DNA from: Bacteroidales bacterium
Lineage (GTDB): Bacteria; Bacteroidota; Bacteroidia; Bacteroidales; Marinilabiliaceae
Direction: 5' to 3'
DNA: 64,000 bases
NCBI GenBank assembly: GCA_003249255.1
Contig: QKJP01000019.1
Span: 62,001-126,000, forward strand
The stretch's first letter is position 1. Every line of letters begins with the position of its first letter. This document shows, piece after piece, positions 1 through 9,509 of the stretch. The notes beneath the pieces are model-generated. The model was not told the origin of the DNA and did no database searches. It saw only the letters and a program-made list of their open reading frames with translations. The position numbers and the translations under genes are program-made.

Positions 1-556
1 TTACATCATGTGCATTGGCTTTACCATGCTTGATACCATCTAAAGCAATTTTAACAGGATCTTTCTCGCCTTCTACGGTGTAAACAGGTGCACCAATTTG
101 CTCACCTAGAACTTGTAGCTGGTTAATCGCAGCAGGGCGGTAAACGTCACCTGCAATCAATAATGGATTCTTGCTGCGTTTTGTTTTTAATAAGTTTGCA
201 AGTTTACCGGTAAAGGTAGTTTTACCCGATCCTTGAAGACCTGCAATTAATATGATGGATGGTGATTTTTTAATATTAATATCGGCAGATGCACCTCCCA
301 TTAAGGCAACTAATTCATCATGAACCAGTTTAGTCATCATCTCACCGGGCTTAACAGCGGTCAATACATTTTGACCCATTGCCTTTTCTTTTACCGATTC
401 GGTAAAGTCCTTGGCAGTTTTGTAGTTAACATCGGCATCCAAGAGGGCGCGACGAATATCTTTTACTGTTTCGGCAATATTTAGTTCGGTTATTTTGCTT
501 TCACCTTTTAAAAGCTTAAATGACCGCTCGAGCTTTTCACTAAGATTCTCAAACAT
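1..556 (-). CDS. ffh: Signal recognition particle GTPase Ffh (partial, N-terminal part)
   Basis: Ffh binds 4.5S RNA and delivers ribosomes making membrane proteins to FtsY. The window holds the first about 185 residues; the rest lies off the left edge. The start MFENLSEKLERSFKLLKG opens the N-terminal four-helix bundle. The G domain follows, with the P-loop AGLQGSGKTT near residue 105 and the DVYRPAA motif near residue 145, both typical of SRP GTPases. The ATG at 556 is supported by a -7 promoter element about 30 bp upstream and by agreement with the usual Ffh N-terminus. Nothing unusual is visible in the part present. Confidence 0.97.
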   Translation of the reverse strand, partial: MFENLSEKLERSFKLLKGESKITELNIAETVKDIRRALLDADVNYKTAKDFTESVKEKAMGQNVLTAVKPGEMMTKLVHDELVALMGGASADINIKKSPSIILIAGLQGSGKTTFTGKLANLLKTKRSKNPLLIAGDVYRPAAINQLQVLGEQIGAPVYTVEGEKDPVKIALDGIKHGKANAHDV

Positions 557-584
557 TATTTTAACGGTTTATTAAAATTCCGTG

Positions 585-592
585 CAAAAATA
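585..592 (-). promoter_or_regulatory. -7 promoter element of ffh
   Basis: The minus strand reads TATTTTTG, an exact match to the Bacteroidota -7 consensus TAnnTTTG, 29 bp before the ffh ATG. Confidence 0.6.
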
Positions 593-834
593 GAAAAATT
601 ATAATGTTCAATGAAATATTCTTTTAGAAAGTCGAATTTTGAAATATGACCTTAGAATTAAGTAGCTAAACTTTAAAGATTATTGACCTTGTCCCTAAAC
701 ATTAGATTGATACTTCAGATCCACAGGCTTGAATAGAAAAATGTAACAAGATACTAATTCCCATAATATTGCTTGAATATTAACAACAAGGAAAACCAAT
801 ACATCTAAAATTAAGTATCATAAAAGAATAAAAA

Positions 835-860
835 ATGTGCAAATGAGCTCATTTGCACAT
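835..860. terminator. 26-bp perfect palindrome, likely terminator of the quinone reductase gene
   Basis: The sequence is self-complementary over all 26 bp around the centre GAGCTC. On the minus strand it is followed by a run of six T, as expected for an intrinsic terminator of the gene ending at 906. The rest of the gap 557-905 is AT-rich with no other recognisable feature. Confidence 0.6.
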
Positions 861-905
861 CATTTATAAATTAATCATTTAAACCTTAATCACTAAAAGA
901 GCAAC

Positions 906-1496
906 TTAAAGGTTATCGCACATCTCTTTAAACTCTTCGATACTTTCATCAATGTGTTGCTTAATCACATCTTCTGATGCATCCGGAATTTGTGGAAAGA
1001 ACTTATGGATCGAAACCTCCATCCCACAAAATTCAAATATCTCTTCCCCATGAATTTGCTTAAAAGCCTCTAGAAGGTTCTTTTCTTCATATTGCTCCAG
1101 ACTGTTGCCCATGGAGGTGTATAGGCTAACACGCTTGCCTTTTAATTTTCCCACAATGCCGTCCTTCGACATTTCGTAGGCAAAGCCATAAGCCAAAACT
1201 TTATCGATCCAACCTTTCAGGATGGCAGGAAATCCCGCCCACCATAATGGATAGATTATCGAAATCATATCGGCATCTTTCAAATATTCCTGTTCTGCAA
1301 GAATTTCAGGTGGAGTAACTCCCTTTTTTAATTGACCTAAATCACCAGGACGTAAAACAGGATCGAAATCCAATTCGTATAAATCCCTCAAAACTAGTTC
1401 TTCGCCCCGCTTTTTGATTTGATTAATTATGGCGTCTTTTAACTTAAAGCTAAAACTGTTGATCGACGGGTGTGCGTATATTATTAAGTGTTTCAT
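906..1496 (-). CDS. NAD(P)H-dependent quinone reductase, flavodoxin-2 fold
   Basis: A cytosolic flavoprotein of the NQO/KefF/MdaB family that transfers two electrons from NAD(P)H to quinones or similar acceptors. At 196 residues it has the family length. It opens with a strand and the FMN/FAD phosphate-binding turn (LIIYAHPSINSFS, residues 4-16). The central YPLWWAGFPAILKGWIDKV (about residues 82-100) is the hallmark flavin and dimer-interface segment, followed by GKLKGKRVSLYTSMGN. It stands alone, convergent with nothing, and is followed by a palindromic terminator. The substrate cannot be told from sequence. Confidence 0.9.
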   Translation of the reverse strand: MKHLIIYAHPSINSFSFKLKDAIINQIKKRGEELVLRDLYELDFDPVLRPGDLGQLKKGVTPPEILAEQEYLKDADMISIIYPLWWAGFPAILKGWIDKVLAYGFAYEMSKDGIVGKLKGKRVSLYTSMGNSLEQYEEKNLLEAFKQIHGEEIFEFCGMEVSIHKFFPQIPDASEDVIKQHIDESIEEFKEMCDNL

Positions 1497-1855
1497 CTTC
1501 TTTTAGTATCAAGATATGAGTGGATGTATCAAGACTTTATCTTAATCCCAGTATTACACTCAAATCAAATTATCACAGCTGTTAAATGTATCACTCTAAA
1601 GACCAAATACCTTAATTTTTGTTCAAAAACTTCTTTAAAAATCGCAACAAAAAAACTAAATAGCTTCTTCTTTAATAGTATAATTTGATTTCTTAGACTT
1701 CCATTCAATCATGGCCTACTCCACTCAGAAACAACTCTAAAATAAGCCAATTCTACAACTTAGCACTTCTACAAAAAAACACCTCAACAGTTCAGTAATA
1801 CTAGAATTTATCAAATTCCTTCCTACATCATACCACATACTTTTACCATATAATT
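1497..1855. other. Intergenic stretch with no recognised gene
   Basis: AT-rich spacer between divergent genes. A 66-codon open frame at 1488-1688 has no start signal or protein-like composition. Nothing else is recognised except the promoter near 1856. Confidence 0.6.
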
Positions 1856-1863
1856 TATCTTTG
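1856..1863 (+). promoter_or_regulatory. -7 promoter element of the SNF2 helicase gene
   Basis: TATCTTTG matches TAnnTTTG exactly, 50 bp before the ATG at 1913. Confidence 0.55.
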
Positions 1864-1912
1864 TGGGTTTCTAAAAATTTACAGAAGTCTAAAAATACAG
1901 ATTTGGTTTCGC

Positions 1913-4840
1913 ATGGAGCAGTTCATTTTATTATTAACGGAGAAGAAGAAGTTAGGTTGGATACTCATCCCTTACATGGTTGAAATGAATGGTGATATGC
2001 ACATCAAATTAATTGAGCAAATACACCTGAATCATGTAAAAAACGAGTCTTACTCATTTACTAAATCTCAAGAAGAAGTCATTTCAATATTAGATGGCAT
2101 TACGGACCAAAAACTTCATAAAATCTTTGGAAAACAAAAATCTGTTAAGGAGTTTTTAGATCAACTTGAACCCAACTTTTTTGATAAACACATTCGTCCT
2201 AAAATAGAAAAAGCTATTCATGCTGCATTCGAAATTGCTTCTATTGATGAAACCCCTATCTTCAATAAAGGAGGAAAATTCAGCCACATATATCCTTCGG
2301 ACAGGGTAAGAATGAGCCCTATTTACGACCAAACCAACTTTGTTTTTGAACTCACCAACGAAGGCCTGAATTACTCGCTTCAAATTTCTACCGGAAATAA
2401 AGAAATCAGGTTACTAAACCGTGAAGTAATTGAGATAACCATTAATCCGGCAAATCTGTTAATCGGAAACCGTTTGTTCAGATTTCAAAACATCGATAGT
2501 AAAAAGTTTCGTCCTTTTGTAAATAAACATTCGGTTATGGTACCGGCCAGAAGCGTACCTACCTACATGAAATCCTTTGTTCTTAATTGTGTAAAAAATC
2601 ACCGGGTTAAAGCTAATGGATTTGAACTTATAGATAAAGCGACCGATTTAACAGCTTGCTTACATCTAGAACGGGATTTGGCTCACGAACCTGTTTTTAC
2701 CCTAAAATTTAAATATGGCAAAGATGAGTATTTGTCGGGAGATACAGCAAAAGTCTACGCTAGTCTTGAAGAGAAAAAAGGACAATATACTTTCTATCGA
2801 TTAAAAAGAGACCTGGAGAAAGAAGCTCATTTTAAGCATTTTCTTATCGATCACGGATTAAAACAAACCGGTCCTTCGCATTACTTGCCTAAGTTGGAAG
2901 ACAAGTCTATTGTGAACATCATCGAATGGCTTAATAAAAACGAACAGAAACTTAGAAAGGAAGGCTTTAAAATTATTCAAAATAGCAAGGAAGATACTTA
3001 TTACACCGGCAAAATCAACCTCACTTTTTCTTACGAAGAAGTAAATGACTGGTTTGATCTTCAGATGATCATTGAAACAGATGACTTCACTTTTCCTTTT
3101 CATAAACTCAGAAGAAATATTCTCCTACAAAAAAGCGAGTACAGATTACCAAACGGAGAGATCTTCATCATTCCACAAGAATGGTTAACAAAATATTCTG
3201 AGCTCATGCATTTCGCTAAGGTAGAAGATGACAAACTCAAACTTGATAAGATTCACTTTAACCTGCTTAACGAAAATCAAGAAAAGGAAGCCATCGATTG
3301 GAAAGCCGGCATTGATAACCTCAATAGCTTTGAGGCAGTTCCAAAATTAGACACACCTCAAAACTTAAAGGCTACTCTGCGCCCTTATCAAACAGAAGGA
3401 TTCTCATGGATGTACCTTTTGAAGGAAAACAATTTTGGCGGTGTATTGGCTGATGACATGGGATTAGGTAAAACCATCCAAACCATTTCGTTACTAACCA
3501 CCGAATACAATGTTGAAGAAACCAACGCTATAAAGGTTGAAAACGGACAACAACTCAGCCTTTTCGATTCACCAGTTTCCGGTTTTAACACATCACAAAA
3601 GGCAGCTTCCTTAATTGTGATGCCTACCTCACTGGTGCATAACTGGGTAAACGAGATTAAAAAATTCGCACCTCACCTTAAAACATATATTTATACCGGA
3701 GCTAAACGCTTAAAGTCGAAAGAAATTGGAAAGATCATCAGGCACTATCATGTGGTATTAACCAGCTACGGTATTGCTCGAAACGATGTTGATTTTTTAG
3801 GTTCCTACCAATTTAACCACATCATCTTGGATGAAAGCCAAAACATTAAAAATCCGACTTCAAAGATTTATCAAGCCATAAGTTCATTAAAAGCAAATCA
3901 CTTTTTAGCATTAACCGGTACGCCCATCGAAAACTCATTAACTGACCTTTGGGCACAAATGAACTTTGTAAACAATGGTCTTTTAGGTTCGCTCAACTTC
4001 TTTAAAAATCATTATGTAACGCCTATCGAGAAACAGAAAAACAAAGAAAAAGCAGCAAAACTAAAACAGCTCATCGGTCCATTTATTCTTCGCAGAACTA
4101 AAGACATGGTAGCAACAGAACTTCCGCCAATCACGGAACAAGTTTTGTATTGCGACATGACAAAGGAACAAGCCAAGTTTTACGAAAAAGAAAAGTCGGG
4201 TGTTCGAAATGCTCTGTTAAAAGCAATTGAAGAAACAGGTGTTAACAAAAATGCCATCATGGCACTTCAGGCATTAACAAAACTAAGACAAATCGCCAAT
4301 CACCCGGTATTTGTAGATGAAGATTACAAGGGTTCATCCGGTAAATACGAACAGATTTTTGAGAACCTGAATAACATCATCAGCGAAAATCATAAAGTTT
4401 TGATCTTCTCCTCCTTTGTCAAAGATTTACACCTCCTTGAAAAAGACTTAAAGAAGAAAAAACAGAAATACTCTATCTTAACCGGAACTACTCAAGACCG
4501 TGAAAAGATGATTAACCAATTTACTCAAGACGAAGAATGTAAAGTATTCTTGATCTCTCTTAAGGCCGGAGGAGTTGGGCTCAACCTCATCGAAGCCGAT
4601 TATGTATTTATGCTTAATCCGTGGTGGAATCCGGCTGCTGAAGCGCAGGCCATTAACCGGGCTCACCGCATTGGGCAAACCAAGAATGTATTCGTTTATC
4701 GTTTCATTTCAACCGATACCATCGAAGAGAAAATTGCCAAACTGCAAGAAAAGAAAACTGAATTAGCGGATACTTTTATAACGACTGACAATCCGCTAAA
4801 AAACCTAACTGATAATGAAGTAAAGGAATTGTTTAATTAA
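1913..4840 (+). CDS. SNF2-family DEAD/DEAH helicase-like ATPase
   Basis: A 975-residue Snf2/RapA-type DNA translocase. The first about 480 residues are a family-specific N-terminal region without a visible SWIM Cys/His cluster. The ATPase core follows: motif Ia region LRPYQTEGFSWM, Walker A DDMGLGKT near residue 520, DESQ box near 640, LTGTPIENS (motif III) near 665, and the C-terminal helicase lobe with SLKAGGVGLNL and NRAHRIGQ (motif VI) near 920. Such proteins remodel protein-DNA complexes in a dsDNA-dependent, ATP-driven way; the bacterial role is usually unassigned. A second family member lies at 20288-24013 but carries a SWIM finger, so the two are not simple duplicates. The start is supported by the promoter at 1856. 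Confidence 0.93.
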   Translation: MEQFILLLTEKKKLGWILIPYMVEMNGDMHIKLIEQIHLNHVKNESYSFTKSQEEVISILDGITDQKLHKIFGKQKSVKEFLDQLEPNFFDKHIRPKIEKAIHAAFEIASIDETPIFNKGGKFSHIYPSDRVRMSPIYDQTNFVFELTNEGLNYSLQISTGNKEIRLLNREVIEITINPANLLIGNRLFRFQNIDSKKFRPFVNKHSVMVPARSVPTYMKSFVLNCVKNHRVKANGFELIDKATDLTACLHLERDLAHEPVFTLKFKYGKDEYLSGDTAKVYASLEEKKGQYTFYRLKRDLEKEAHFKHFLIDHGLKQTGPSHYLPKLEDKSIVNIIEWLNKNEQKLRKEGFKIIQNSKEDTYYTGKINLTFSYEEVNDWFDLQMIIETDDFTFPFHKLRRNILLQKSEYRLPNGEIFIIPQEWLTKYSELMHFAKVEDDKLKLDKIHFNLLNENQEKEAIDWKAGIDNLNSFEAVPKLDTPQNLKATLRPYQTEGFSWMYLLKENNFGGVLADDMGLGKTIQTISLLTTEYNVEETNAIKVENGQQLSLFDSPVSGFNTSQKAASLIVMPTSLVHNWVNEIKKFAPHLKTYIYTGAKRLKSKEIGKIIRHYHVVLTSYGIARNDVDFLGSYQFNHIILDESQNIKNPTSKIYQAISSLKANHFLALTGTPIENSLTDLWAQMNFVNNGLLGSLNFFKNHYVTPIEKQKNKEKAAKLKQLIGPFILRRTKDMVATELPPITEQVLYCDMTKEQAKFYEKEKSGVRNALLKAIEETGVNKNAIMALQALTKLRQIANHPVFVDEDYKGSSGKYEQIFENLNNIISENHKVLIFSSFVKDLHLLEKDLKKKKQKYSILTGTTQDREKMINQFTQDEECKVFLISLKAGGVGLNLIEADYVFMLNPWWNPAAEAQAINRAHRIGQTKNVFVYRFISTDTIEEKIAKLQEKKTELADTFITTDNPLKNLTDNEVKELFN

Positions 4841-4927
4841 AAATACTAAACGAGCCACTAGCCTTTTGCTATATCTTATAACCGGTAAAACTTATCTAAA
4901 AAAGGTATACCTAAAACGTTTTCATTG

Positions 4928-4959
4928 GCACATTTACACATCAATTCATTAGCACATAA
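4928..4959. repeat. 8-bp-periodic degenerate intergenic array (4 units)
   Basis: Consecutive 8-mers gcacattt, acacatca, attcatta, gcacataa. Similar arrays occur at six other intergenic positions in this window. Confidence 0.55.
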
Positions 4960-5010
4960 GTGTTACATGGCATATTTTTTGATAATCGCATCCATTAAAA
5001 ACAAATCATC

Positions 5011-5751
5011 ATGAAGCAATTAATTTTCTTTAGTTTCCTGGCCTTTTTATCCTCACAGATTTCAGCGCAAGATGTATTAAAAGCCGGCAGTACCGACCAT
5101 GAAGTTGCAGCAGATAATGTAACGGTTGAAAAAAGAGAAATCAAAGGTTTTAATCAAGTAAGAGCCTCAAAGGGAATTAACGTTACCTTGGAAGAAAGTA
5201 AGGACGAGTACATTGAAATTCATATTAAAAACGGCGATCCGGCGGATGTAATTACTGAACTGAGTGGTAAAAAATTGACCATCAAAATTAAAACTCGCAT
5301 GCACAAAGACATGTCTTTAATGGTGTATGTTAATTACAAGCAGTTAAATGAAATAGAAACGGTCACCGGTGCCAGCATTGAAGCACGAAATACTATTTAT
5401 GCAGATAAACTCACACTTTTCGCCGGTTCAGATTCAAACATCGTTTTGGAAGTAGATGCCAAAGAAATTGAAGCCACCGTAAATGCTTCCAGAATAGAAT
5501 TAAATGGAGCATGTAAAACACAAGTGATCACCGCAAATACAGGTGGAAAATACTTAGCTCCTGAATTACAAAGCGAAAATGCCAATGCCAAAGGGAATGT
5601 TGGAGCACGTATTGAACTAAATGTTTCAAAGAAGCTTGTGGCAAATGCGTCTTCAGGAGCCAAAATACTTTATGTGGATGAACCCAACGAACTGGAATTT
5701 AATGTTAGTGTTGGTGGAAAAGTAATGGCTTTAGAAGAAGATAATGAATAA
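5011..5751 (+). CDS. Exported GIN-domain (DUF2807) protein
   Basis: A 246-residue secreted or periplasmic protein of the 'head GIN domain' family common in Bacteroidota. Residues 1-20 form a signal peptide ending SQISAQ. The core from about residue 45 (KGFNQVRASKGINVTLEES) through repeated short strands with Asn/Ala-rich turns (YADKLTLFAGSDSNI, GNVGARIELNVSKKLVANASSGAKI) is the right-handed beta-solenoid signature of the family. Function is unknown; the fold suggests a binding or adhesive role. It is monocistronic and ends just before a bidirectional hairpin. Confidence 0.85.
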   Translation: MKQLIFFSFLAFLSSQISAQDVLKAGSTDHEVAADNVTVEKREIKGFNQVRASKGINVTLEESKDEYIEIHIKNGDPADVITELSGKKLTIKIKTRMHKDMSLMVYVNYKQLNEIETVTGASIEARNTIYADKLTLFAGSDSNIVLEVDAKEIEATVNASRIELNGACKTQVITANTGGKYLAPELQSENANAKGNVGARIELNVSKKLVANASSGAKILYVDEPNELEFNVSVGGKVMALEEDNE

Positions 5752-5753
5752 AT

Positions 5754-5798
5754 TAAAAAAATAGCCCCTCAAAGTTTTAAAAACCTTGAGGGGCTATT
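5754..5798 (-). terminator. Terminator A, identical to the hairpin at 11696-11740
   Basis: Stem TAGCCCCTCAA / TTGAGGGGCTA with further inner pairing and a T-run on the minus strand. It terminates the repeat-protein gene and probably also stops the converging GIN-domain transcript. The 45 bp are identical to the copy 5.9 kb away. On the minus strand the one mismatch in the stem becomes a G-U pair, so minus-strand use is favoured. Confidence 0.9.
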
Positions 5799-5820
5799 AT
5801 GACCAGTAATCTTATATTCC

Positions 5821-8800
5821 TTATTCGATTATTATCTTTTCAATAACCTTTTCATCATCTTTAATCATCTTAATAAGATATAACCCGGATGATAAATCAG
5901 ATACATTAATACTTGAAGAACTTATTGCTTCTGCAACCACAATTCCTTCTAAAGTAACAATTTGAACGAAGTCACATGCTGCTGTTAAATTCACAACATT
6001 TGTTGCCGGATTTGGATAGAATCCTAATTTTCTAGATTCATTATCAACAACTTCAGTAATCACATCATTCCTCATGTAGATCACATTAGGAATCACGATG
6101 GTTTGGTTCTCTTCATTTTCAGGATCAAATGAAGAATTGGAGATCATTAAAGAATACATACCTTCAGGTAAATCACTAAAAGCTTTTAATAAGTACTCAT
6201 CACCAAAATTAAATCTTGCTTTCAATGTATTTGAATCAATAACAATCACCTCAAAAGCCACTTTTACACTTCCTTGATAAACTAATGTTACTGTATTTTC
6301 TCCTTGAGTTAAATCGACGTTCTCTACATCAACAATCAACTCAACAATACCATTCATCACCTCCTCTTCGCTTGAAATGGTTGTAATTTTCTTTGCCTCC
6401 AAATCTTCAATTACTTCAAAAGCATTGGCAATTATAATTTCTCCATCTAAGCTATTAGAGACTTCTAAATCATAGAACCCGGCCATTTGTTCACTACTCA
6501 AATAAAACTGAGCTTCCAAGGTTAAATTATCTATTACATTCACATAATCCGGATAAATATTATCTCCGCCATTAGTTAATGCTACAGATGTTAGATAAGA
6601 CCCAACTCCAAAATTCGTATCAACTCCGGTAATAGCTAATTTAACAGGTCTTCCTTGTAAAGCTTTATCGGGCGTAACATTTGCTATACTACCAACTCTA
6701 TCTGGTCTTAGAGTAAGTACAGAATCCTTTCTAAGACCACCAAAAGTACCATTAGATATCTCAATATCATAAGTTCCGACCGGCATATCAGCATCAAAAA
6801 TATACTTAAACGTGAGCACATCTGGATTTGAACTAAAAGCATAAATTGAAGAGCTTGCAATGTTTGAAGTACCTTGTCTAAAGGTTATAATATTGGTTCC
6901 TCCAGAAAAATATACATTCTCACCAGTCACGGTTATTTCTAGTTCTTCAGCTTGATATGCAACACCCGGCTCTACAGAAAGTATAGAAGCAGGAAGTATA
7001 ATTTCTTTTTCTAACACTTCAACTGCATTTTCTTGTATTAAAGAATCTTTGCTAACTAGATCGAAGATACATAGATCATAATATCCATTTGGTTGATCTG
7101 TTGGGAAAGCATAATTAAATGTCAATACAGAATCATTAACAATATGGCCATATCCTTCAACACTTAACGACACATTGGAACCTTGCTTAAACGAAATCAC
7201 ATGAGTGCCTTGCGTAAAGTTGGTATTCTCTCCGGTTACGGTAAAATCCAATAGTTTGCCTTGTTGAAGCTCTTCAGGTGTTACTGAAACAATGGAAGCT
7301 TGAGGGCTTACAATACTATCGTTTCGAACCAAAAACGCATATTCTTTCATCAAGGAATCTTTGCTAACAAGATCGAAGATGCAAAGATCATAATATCCAC
7401 TTGGTTGATCTGTTGGGAAAGCATAATTAAATGTCAATACAGAATCATTAACAACATGGCCATATCCTTCAACACTTAACGACACATTGGAACCTTGCTT
7501 AAACGAAATCACATGAGTGCCTTGCGAAAAATTAGTATTCTCTCCGGTTACGGTAAAATCCAATAGTTTGCCTTGTTGAAGCTCTTCAGGTGTTACTGAA
7601 ACAATGGAAGCTTGAGTACTTACTAAACTATCTTTTCGAACCCAAAAAGCATATTCTTTTATCAAGGAATATTTGCTAACAAGATCGAAGATGCAAAGAT
7701 CATAATATCCACTTGGTTGATCAGATGGAAAGGCATAATTAAATGTCAATACAGAATCATTAACTACATTACCATATCCTTCAACACTTAACGACACATT
7801 GGAACCTTGCTTAAACGAAATCACATGAGTGCCTTGCGTAAAGTTAGTATTTGCTCCGGTTACGGTAAAATCCAATAGTTTGCCTTGTTGAAGCTCACCA
7901 GGTGTTACTGAAACAATGGAAGCTTCTGTATTTGCAATACTATCCTGAGTAACCAAAACTGCATATTCTTTAACAATTTCTGTAGAACTCTCAGTATTAA
8001 AAATTGCAAGATCATACCTTCCTGATGGATAATCCTCTGGAAATGCAAAAGAGAAATTCAACTTTTCTCCTCCATGACTATAAACTGATGAATTCACATC
8101 AATACTAAAAGATGTTCCTTGCCTAAAAGAAATAACATTTGTTCCTTGGGAAAAATCAAAATTTTCACCGGTTACAGTATATTCCAAAAAGTCTCCTGCA
8201 TGAACAACTCCTGGTTCTACACTTAATATTTTTGGAGAATCAACTCCTTCGTTTAATTCAAATGCATCTTTGAGAATTAAAGTACCATCCAAACGATTAT
8301 AAACAACCAAATCATACTTACCTACTGCATGCGAATATTTTAACTCAAAAGTAGAAACGATCGTTGTTGAATCCACAAAATCACGCTGAATACTATAAAT
8401 TCTATTTGATGAATTAGACAAATAAACATCACTTCCTAATGAACCGAAATTCGTATTCTGACCTTTTATAGTAATTGAAACTTGATTGCCTTGTACAGCA
8501 GAAGTAGGAGCTGAATTTACTATACTTGGCGGAGTCACATCCTCTTTTACAAATACAGCATTGCTTTTAACAACGGTCGCATATCCCGTCCAATTTAAAA
8601 CTGACAGATCATAATACCCACTTGGCATATCTTGATTAAAGATGTGGCTAAATTCCATTTTGAGTGAATCATCGCTATTCAGGTATTCATTTACCGTTAT
8701 AACCACATTTGAACCTTGAGAAAACTGCACAACATTAGTGCCTTGTGTGAAATTTGTATTTTCACCGGTAACAGTAAAATCTAAAAGTTTGCCTTGCTCA

Positions 8801-9507
8801 ACTTCCCCCGGCTCAACTGAAACAATTGTAGGAACATTATCCCCAACTTTCAATTCAAATGCATTTTCTAAAAATATCTTTCCATCAATTTCATTTTCAA
8901 CTGCCATGTTATAGTTACCTATCACATGGGTGTAATCCAAATTAAAATTAGCAACAATGGTTACTGAGTCCACGAAATCAATTGAACTATAGTATATTCT
9001 CTTTGTGGAATTATACAAATACACAGTTCTAATAATATCTTCATTTGCAAATGATGTATTCTTACACTTTATAGTCATTGAGACTTGTTCTCCTTGCTTA
9101 GACGAGGTAGGCATTATACTTTCAATACTTACCGGTGTAGATGATTCATTTAGGATTACAGCATCATTTTTAATAAGTGTTTGCCCACTAGTTGTATTAT
9201 AAATTGATAAATCATAATTTCCAAGTGGAGTGTTGCGTGTAAAAGCAAAACTAAAATCTAATTGTTCTGGCATTGAACTATAAACAACCTTTCGAACCTC
9301 TATAGTCGCATTTGATCCCTGCACAAACTTTATAAAATTTGTACCTTGAGAAAAATCTGTATTTTCACCAGTTACGGTAAACTCCAGTAGTTTGCCTTGT
9401 TCTACCGCCCCTGGATCGACAGAAACTATTGCCGGGGTGTTTGCCTGAACGGTACAGGTCACCAACAGGCCAATAAAAATTAATACTCTAGTAAATAATT
9501 TGTTCAT
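5821..9507 (-). CDS. Large IPT/TIG-like repeat protein with T9SS type A sorting domain
   Basis: A 1228-residue surface or secreted protein. Residues 1-22 are a signal peptide. About eleven repeats of roughly 100 residues follow. Type A units carry IVSVxPGxxxQGKLLDFTVTG and ENTNFTQGTN; type B units carry VSITIKGQNTNFG and end in DGxIILxxAFEL. The order is roughly A-B-A-B-A-A-A-A-A-B-A'. The last about 75 residues (LGFYPNPATNVVNL ... LSSGLYLIKMI) are a type A T9SS C-terminal sorting domain, which directs crossing of the outer membrane and, in characterised species, attachment to A-LPS. Three central repeats are nearly identical (see the repeat entry). The gene starts 2 bp after the stop codon of an O-antigen-ligase-like gene, so the two are almost certainly co-transcribed. 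It has no visible catalytic domain; adhesion is the likeliest role. Confidence 0.88.
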   Translation of the reverse strand: MNKLFTRVLIFIGLLVTCTVQANTPAIVSVDPGAVEQGKLLEFTVTGENTDFSQGTNFIKFVQGSNATIEVRKVVYSSMPEQLDFSFAFTRNTPLGNYDLSIYNTTSGQTLIKNDAVILNESSTPVSIESIMPTSSKQGEQVSMTIKCKNTSFANEDIIRTVYLYNSTKRIYYSSIDFVDSVTIVANFNLDYTHVIGNYNMAVENEIDGKIFLENAFELKVGDNVPTIVSVEPGEVEQGKLLDFTVTGENTNFTQGTNVVQFSQGSNVVITVNEYLNSDDSLKMEFSHIFNQDMPSGYYDLSVLNWTGYATVVKSNAVFVKEDVTPPSIVNSAPTSAVQGNQVSITIKGQNTNFGSLGSDVYLSNSSNRIYSIQRDFVDSTTIVSTFELKYSHAVGKYDLVVYNRLDGTLILKDAFELNEGVDSPKILSVEPGVVHAGDFLEYTVTGENFDFSQGTNVISFRQGTSFSIDVNSSVYSHGGEKLNFSFAFPEDYPSGRYDLAIFNTESSTEIVKEYAVLVTQDSIANTEASIVSVTPGELQQGKLLDFTVTGANTNFTQGTHVISFKQGSNVSLSVEGYGNVVNDSVLTFNYAFPSDQPSGYYDLCIFDLVSKYSLIKEYAFWVRKDSLVSTQASIVSVTPEELQQGKLLDFTVTGENTNFSQGTHVISFKQGSNVSLSVEGYGHVVNDSVLTFNYAFPTDQPSGYYDLCIFDLVSKDSLMKEYAFLVRNDSIVSPQASIVSVTPEELQQGKLLDFTVTGENTNFTQGTHVISFKQGSNVSLSVEGYGHIVNDSVLTFNYAFPTDQPNGYYDLCIFDLVSKDSLIQENAVEVLEKEIILPASILSVEPGVAYQAEELEITVTGENVYFSGGTNIITFRQGTSNIASSSIYAFSSNPDVLTFKYIFDADMPVGTYDIEISNGTFGGLRKDSVLTLRPDRVGSIANVTPDKALQGRPVKLAITGVDTNFGVGSYLTSVALTNGGDNIYPDYVNVIDNLTLEAQFYLSSEQMAGFYDLEVSNSLDGEIIIANAFEVIEDLEAKKITTISSEEEVMNGIVELIVDVENVDLTQGENTVTLVYQGSVKVAFEVIVIDSNTLKARFNFGDEYLLKAFSDLPEGMYSLMISNSSFDPENEENQTIVIPNVIYMRNDVITEVVDNESRKLGFYPNPATNVVNLTAACDFVQIVTLEGIVVAEAISSSSINVSDLSSGLYLIKMIKDDEKVIEKIIIE
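7010..7930 (-). repeat. Tandem 312-bp repeats inside the adhesin-like gene
   Basis: The word TTGTTGAAGCTC recurs at 7261, 7573 and 7885, exactly 312 bp (104 codons) apart, and the surrounding sequence is near-identical between units. This indicates recent duplication or gene conversion, and the copy number may vary between strains. Confidence 0.9.
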
Positions 9508-9509
9508 GA

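Noticed and set aside
1488-1688. 66-codon open frame between the quinone reductase and SNF2 genes
   Set aside because: AT-rich, overlapping the start of the real minus-strand gene, no promoter or protein-like composition.
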